This document shows, piece by piece, positions 57,881-64,000 of a stretch of 64,000 nucleotides of DNA. Source of the DNA: Chromobotia macracanthus (Eukaryota > Chordata > Actinopteri > Cypriniformes > Botiidae); NCBI GenBank assembly GCA_036877525.1, contig JAZGTH010000014.1, positions 1,036,001 through 1,100,000 of the forward strand, written 5' to 3'. Position numbers and translations under genes: made by a program. Below the pieces are notes generated by a model. It was given only the letters and a program-made list of their open reading frames with translations. It did no database searches and was not told the DNA's origin. The first letter of the stretch is position 1, and each line of letters opens with the position of its first letter.

Positions 57881-59805
57881 TTTTATATAAGAGAACATAA
57901 TTTATCTGAAGAGAGGTTTAATAGAACAGACATCACCATTCACTGATGTTTGGATATATAGATTAAATTAACCACCATCTCCTAAACGAATCAATACTCT
58001 AGTATACTGAATATCACTTTACATCATTTTACATGTCTTGAAGAAAATGTGTCTAAAAGTGATGTCTCTGTAAAACACTTGTCATTCTGGGTGGTTGCCA
58101 GGGTGTTGCTATGCAGTTGTTAAAACAGTGATAGGTGGTTTCCAAAAAAATTAAATAAAATCTCAATTTATGATTTATAAAAAGAGAAAGACTTAATGAT
58201 CTCTGTGTTTCTGAAAGCTTTCTCAAACTTTGGCGTTTAGGAGCACAGCCGCTGGTGAGCTAGTTTTTCATGCAGCGATGTGTCTCAGAATCCAACAATC
58301 CATCGGAGCACCCTGAACAAACAGAGTCCTTCTCCTGCCTTATTACCATCTGTATCATATCACAAAGCTGTCAGCAGCAGATCAGCCTGCGGTTCACTGG
58401 ATGAAAGGAGAGCGATCGTGTTGAGTGAATAATCTCTCAGTTTACAGAGAGACGAGTGTCACTTTGACAGTCTGGGTTACAAACAGGTTAGAGGATTCAC
58501 ACACAATCCCACCGTCTCTTTAACTTTGGAGGGGTGAATGTGAAATCAATGGTACACCCATGTCAGAGAATGTTTGTATGGGGCTCACCGACTCAGAAAT
58601 GGAATAAAACTCACATTTTCACCTTAAAAGAAACAGAATGTGATACAAAGAAACATGCTTTTTCAGCACAAACTTGCATGAGTCTCTGTATTGATTTGCC
58701 ATTTGTGAAGTTTAACAGCTCTGATGTCAAAGGGTTATAGATTTACTAAAGAAATACAGTGAAATACTGTGAAGAAAAACAACAAAAACGAACAGAATAT
58801 AAAAATAACAGTGAAGTCTCAGCACTGCTTCAGAGAGAAACACCACGCTGCCTGTTTCAAAACAAACCAGCACATTTTCTAATCTAGACTTTTACATTGT
58901 CTAAAGATCATGTGACTTGTATTTACTTGTGCAAAATATGCTGTCGCAATGTTAGAGTTATCCGGAAACCTTTCCTGTCCATTTTAGGCCATTTCTTGTG
59001 TTTTGCTGGTTGATTGCTTATGACCACTAGTTAAAACAGCCTGTCCTCAAATCTCTGATATTCTGTGTCCCTCCTTCAGCTGTAATATCAGTCAGAGCAC
59101 ACACCTCTCCTAAAGAAACTCAGTGATGGATCTTCACTGAACTGCTTGACCGGCAGGTGGCAGTATTACAAAATCTCAAACAGATCAGTAAACCCTTAGC
59201 AAGAGTTCAGAGGCTAAAACATCTTTAAATGAGATGTTTTGAAGTCAAAACACAGCTCACAATTCAGTACCTCTGTTCTGAAACGTATTAAATGTGTCAG
59301 TCAGACCTGCAGATGGACCTCAAACTTCCATGTTTAATCTCATGTCTTGTTTGTAATGTCCACTGGTCCTCATCTCTCTGAGTGTGTGAGGATACAGATG
59401 TTCTGTGGGCCTCAGTACAGACAGTCTGATATCAGCCTCTGCTTCACATGTAAATTATGGAGAAAAGCGCTGCAGTCTTTGGCTGAAACACTTTCCCACT
59501 CAAATAACCTGAAGTGACAGCAGCAGCAGGACGACGGCCAAGAGCAGAGACGCTCGAGAACGTGTCATGAATTTAACTCATCTGAGCCCTGACTGAGTGT
59601 TACAGGAGAAAAACAAATGTTACGTTTCATTCTGATTTACATGTAGGGAAAACACAGGGCAAGTCTTTTAAGTTGTTTCTCTCTCTCTCTGCGTGTCTGT
59701 TTCTCTTTCTCTCATTTAGAGAGAAGTAAATGAACAGAGGAGATCAGAACTGATAAACAAGTACAATATGAAGATTATTTTGTATGTTCATTCACTATGG
59801 ACCTA

Positions 59806-60211
59806 CAGTGGCCCCCAAAAAGTACAGTATGAGCCACTGAAGCCTCAAACAAAAACAGGCCCCGTGACAACTGCAAGCAAATGATACCCGAGTGTTTCTC
59901 AGATCAAACATCTTTGTTTCTGAGACATTTCAACAAAGACTTTCAAGCAGCTGATGTCAGAGTGATTTTCAGTGAATGAAGTCAGTTCCCCTTCATTTCA
60001 CACACATTTTTCACATTTTAAACAGAATTTATATGGTTTTATCATTGCAAACCTAAACATTATGTTCTGCTTGGAAAGTTTGCTTGGAAATTAATTTACA
60101 TTTATTATTTAGTGGTTTAAGTTATTATCTATATGGTAAATGATCTAATGAAATAACATTCAGACATTTGTGAGCGCGGCTTAATTCTCCAAATACTTTT
60201 TGTGGCCATTG
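59806..60211. mobile_element. Tc1/mariner-type MITE, 406 bp
   Basis: Left terminus CAGTGGCCCCCAAAAAGTA; the right terminus read on the minus strand is CAATGGCCACAAAAAGTATT. The termini are inverted repeats differing at a few positions and flanked on both sides by TA (59804-59805, 60212-60213), the target duplication of Tc1/mariner transposons. No transposase frame inside, so non-autonomous. Confidence 0.8.
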
Positions 60212-60213
60212 TA

Positions 60214-63200
60214 TATTTCTTTAATCTCATGACATGAATCATATTTCCATAAATCACGTCAGTACATAAACACTCTCATCCTCAACACAAATGGGTTACT
60301 GCTCTTCCTCGGGTTCTGCTCTTGGCGGTCTTTTATTAAATAAGCAGCACTGAAGGCCTGCAGGTAGCTCCCAGGACTGCTCAAATTTAGGGCCTGTTTG
60401 GTTTGAGTCATTTTTATTAGACTGGATCCACGCTTAAGCTCCATAACGGTGCCCTAGAAATTCTCCCAGACAGAGGCCCTGTTCCCCCCCGCACTCCAGA
60501 CCCTTCAGAGCCCGTATCAAAACACTGGCCCCTTTGAAACCTCACAGTCTCTCTTTCTTTGTTGCCTCCTCCTATTGCCCAAGAAATGAAAAATTTCGGG
60601 TTTTTTTATTCCTAAACCAACAATGCTGGAGTTTGCTCATGGAAAACATGCTGCCACTATGCTGAGGTTTTGTGTGTGATTTCAGGGGTATTGCTGTGCA
60701 GTTGCTAGAGTGTTTCGAGTGGTTGCATGGCTGTTGATTACTAACCCAAGCACTGAGTCTCAGTGATATTCTCAGTGATATAGCAGAAGAAAGGTATAGC
60801 AGTCTGATTACTGACAAAAATTCACAAACTGAACTGACCACACACACACATGCAGGAATGTGTGATAACATGCCTCTGATTTGGGCCATGGGAGCTCAGT
60901 GGGAATGGGCTGTATTCCAGAAACATCCCAGTTGCCGCCCACTTCTTACATTATCAGGCCGTTCTCATCACACTCACTAACACTATTAGCTGCCCCATGA
61001 CATCATTTCCTGCCCCAGCTGGGCATGTGTGGTGACACACGTGTATTTTACCTACAGTGCACCAAAACTTCCTGACTCCCAAAGAGTTTAAAGCAGAGAA
61101 AGAGCATTTGCAAGAGCTTGTGGGAAAACAATGCTGGAATTAGCCACACAGATGAAGAAAGAAAATACTGAATGATGCAGCTGTTAGACACAAAGCATCA
61201 TGGGAAATGTTTGTTCTCTCTGCTTCTTATGCATCAAAGTCATTTTACAGATTCTAAATGTCTAAAGCATCATAAATCACAGTATCAGTTTCTGAGACCA
61301 CAGCTGTGTGTGCTGATAAAATATTATTTTGCAAGCAACATATTTAATTGCATTTTATATGTTACTTGGAAATAATTATTCTTAAAAATGCTTTTAAAAG
61401 ATTGAAACAGATTTCTGTTTTTCCTATGCTAAAAAGAGTTTTAATCAAGCAGGTCAATAATAAAACCCAGAGAGTTATTCATTTGCATCCCATTCTACAG
61501 AAGAAAAGTTGAGGGATGGAATTGTTTCGAAGACTCTCTTTTCATTTAAAACAAATATTTTTCTGACAAAGTTCCCTTTACTTTGTGATGATAACTATAA
61601 ACCTTCTTATCTCAGCCATGTTACACAGCCCAAATAAACTAGTTGCCTCTTGATGGAACACAATCAGCATCTGAAGCAGTCGAGTCGGGCAGTTCTCCTG
61701 AAGTTAGTAAACTTCACAATTTCCTCATTGTTCCACTGGATGAAAATGACTCTTAACATCCATACATTTTCATTCTCCTGCCTGCGGAGGACTCAGAGAT
61801 GAGTTTATGTTTCATACACACAGCGGCTTCAATAATCCTGCAAATGAAATCGATTCTCTTTCTCCTTCTCACCAATTCAGATCTCAGCTGGGTTTCTTAT
61901 ATGTGGCTGTAATGAGGAACAGCAAAGTCAATCCCTTATATCAGCATAGCTGCTAAACCCTGACCTCAGCAGAGCAGCCAATCCTGCTGTAATTACCCAC
62001 AATGCACTGACACACTGTTGTGTTTTATATCTGTATCTGCATAAATATTGATGCATGGAGTTAATGCACTTCATTATATGACTCTCACAGGTTTGTGATG
62101 TTACACAAGACACACACACACAGACATCAGTGTGGAAAGTAAACAACCAAACAGGTGTGCTGCTCTTATGTTTAAATTATTTGTTTCATCTTAACATACA
62201 AGATACAGTCAATAATGATTTTTCCAGAAAGCAAACAATATTTCAGATTGATAATGTGCTCTCTTACTCTCTGATTTGGAGACGAAACTGATTTTCTTTA
62301 CAATTATCTACAAGCTCTGCAGTGATTTTCCAAGAAATTGCCTGTTTCATGTGTATTTTGCCAACTGTTTTAGTGTGAACAACTGTTGTTTGGCTTCTAC
62401 GGACGACCAAATGAGATTATGCTGGTCTAGTGTACAATGTATCTTCAGGTTTACCTGCAGGAACAGATATCTGCATGAAAGCCCTTCCTGCTGCTTTATG
62501 TGTTCATTTCCTCTCTGCAGCAGCTGGATGTGCTCAAATGCTCTGAAACAGCCACAAACTCTAATGATTAAATGTGAATTGACTTCTGCATTTATCATAT
62601 TAATGTGAATAAAACAGTCAAAGTTCTTTTCTATGTTGCTAAAAATTAAAAAACCAAGCTAAGAATAAAACAAGATGCATTCTGGAAATGACATCTTTTT
62701 CCTGGAGTGCTAATTATCTTGTGAAATCATCAACTCTTTATTGAACACATCAGAAGCCACATAGCAAATCTCAGGAAAGCCCTGTAACAGCAACAAGTCC
62801 ACAGAAACACCCTAGCAACGCCCCCATCATCATAGTGCGAGTTCTGCACATTGTCAATTGCTTGGAACCTTGAACTCTATTTTCTATTGAAAATGACAAG
62901 TGAATAATGACTAGAGAGAACTGCGTGTGTGGTTGTGTTACTGTATAAATGTGTGTGTGATGTGTCAGTCAGTCCTTTCAAGGGTCGCAGGTGGGAATTA
63001 TCTCTGAATTCACCTCTGGGATAGTCTTCGCCAGGAGAAAATGACTGGCTAAACGGCCCTGCAAGCGCTGCAGCCCGCATTCAGAGAAACAATCAATTAC
63101 TCGACCCCCTGTACATTTCACAGCACATTTTAACATGATGTCAGTAAAGATCTCTCTTCCCATGACCACCGGCATCTTTCTGTGCCACGAGAGTCGCACT

Positions 63201-64000
63201 AAAGCGTCTGTGCGCAGAAGCGCAGGGCCTCCGCCGCAAATGGGACAGAAGAAACATCCCTGTCCGCTCCAGCCTGCGTCCCCTGCCACCTGACAGCAAG
63301 GATGTGACAGCCCTAATGGAAGCTGATTACCGGGAAGCATCTATTAATTTACCCCTAATCACAACACAGAGAGAGGCAGATACTTAACAGCTGTGAAATG
63401 GCAGCCGCTGCTCGGAAATGAAACCCGGGGAAGGACAGGAGGTTAGCGCCGGGCCTCTATTACCAGCTGCTATTGTGCGGATCGTCAGCCGGGCTTAGCT
63501 GTCGGTAACTCTATAGGCAACATTAACCATCCACTTTACCTGCGAGATCACAGTGAGTGGAAATTCGTGCTGTGGGAAGAAAAGAGCATAAAGGCGATTG
63601 GTTTAGACACAGAGGTGAAGAGATTGTGATCCGGGTGAGAAGCTGCGGGCTGTAACAGGTTTAAGGTCGAGTCTTTATTTGTGGAGGGTGAGGGATTGAG
63701 GCTCTGACCTGCTCTCTAAGTGGCTGATTTTCTAATTTCCAACTGAGCTCAAAAACAAAGTGTCCAGGTGACATCTGAAGAGGAAAAAACAACAGTTAAC
63801 AAGCACATGCAAAACTGAACCCACACTTCAGATGTTCCTTTCAGAAGTTTTATAGAAGGTCTTTACTGAAATGCAAATTAAAACAGTTACTTTCCTTTAT
63901 GGAACACATGGAGATGTTTGGAGAACGTTCACTTGGTCTTCTTCATAAATGATAGATTTTGATGATGATTTTGTTGTGAACTTGATGATTATGTTGGTAG
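60214..64000. other. gene-free right end
   Basis: 3.8 kb with no recognisable exon. Two more GTTGCTAGGGTGTT-type repeat copies (60687-60740, 62785-62822). Several repeat-free blocks (60290-60480, 60900-61050, 61660-62010) have the look of conserved non-coding DNA; the strongest is listed separately at 63000-63560. Confidence 0.6.
63000..63560. promoter_or_regulatory. candidate conserved non-coding element cluster
   Basis: About 560 bp of repeat-free, relatively G+C-rich sequence, in contrast to its flanks. It contains CTATTAATTTACCCCTAATC (63340-63359), ATTACCAGCTGCTATTGTG (homeodomain, E-box and Sox-like words together) and GCCGGGCTTAGCTGTCGG. An accidental 120-codon minus frame is open here but shows no family resemblance or splice sites. 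Inference from composition. Confidence 0.35.

Larger units (their letters stand above)
53682..59805. other. intergenic 5' flank of park7
   Basis: About 6 kb without recognisable exons on either strand. It holds a SINE remnant (54456-54530), two blocks that look like conserved non-coding DNA (55900-56290 and 57700-57880), a copy of the GTTGCTAGGGTGTT repeat (58085-58145) and a CTCF-like CCGGCAGGTGGCAGTA (59150-59165). Confidence 0.65.

Noticed and set aside
62978..63340. 120-codon minus-strand frame with several cysteines
   Set aside because: Coincides with a block that looks like conserved non-coding DNA. No family resemblance and no splice sites. Kept only as a candidate regulatory element.
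1..64000. A previously undescribed gene system (defence, biosynthetic or mobile)
   Set aside because: Both strands were read through. Apart from kcnab2, park7 and repeats, no coherent set of unknown genes is visible.

Overview
The window is vertebrate nuclear DNA, most likely from a cyprinid teleost. Genes are split into short exons with GT/AG splice sites and kilobase introns. The A+T-rich introns are full of CA, GA and CT microsatellites. Two repeat types typical of carp-like fish are present: a tRNA-derived SINE with the teleost GCATTTGGCAGACGCTTTTA tail, and an inverted-repeat element carrying the familiar 'GTCATTATTTACTC..CCTCAT..CATCCCAAACCTG' sequence. There is no bacterial or viral gene content.

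Two protein-coding genes can be read exon by exon, both on the minus strand. (1) kcnab2, the Kv channel beta-2 subunit (an aldo-keto reductase fold), runs from a probable promoter near 47.9-48.2 kb to beyond the left edge. Eleven shared core exons lie between 8653 and 682. The last ~59 codons (one or two exons) are outside the window. Three alternative first coding exons feed the same exon 2: a canonical Kvbeta2 start (MYPEST..., 31.8 kb) with its optional 14-residue cassette exon (30.3 kb), a long Ser-rich start (MFAGGY..., 26.7 kb), and a start resembling the Kvbeta1/3 inactivation ball, with Cys7 (MQVSFVC..., 16.2 kb). (2) park7 (DJ-1) is complete in six coding exons between 52131 and 48429. 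It encodes 189 residues, with Glu18, Cys106 and His126 all at the canonical positions.

Layout: 1-8653, kcnab2 core exons in short introns; 8654-31890, large introns with the alternative starts, repeats and possible regulatory blocks; 31891-47723, a long 5' intron with a 0.5-kb CT tract and a possible extra exon; 47724-48200, a CpG-rich putative kcnab2 promoter and first exon with eight 20-bp repeats; 48216-52131, park7; 52132-64000, the 5' flank of park7 with a 1.0-kb G-rich minisatellite, a Tc1/mariner-type MITE and several gene-free blocks that look like conserved non-coding DNA.

The genes are tandem, head to tail: the 3' end of park7 is only a few hundred bases from the start of the kcnab2 transcription unit. 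I found no new enzyme system. The most interesting material is the N-terminal diversity of kcnab2, microsatellites placed directly at splice acceptors in both genes, and the compact park7-kcnab2 boundary. All exon calls come from reading the translated sequence against remembered family sequences; no search was run. Statements about repeat families, motifs and conserved elements are pattern recognition and carry lower confidence.
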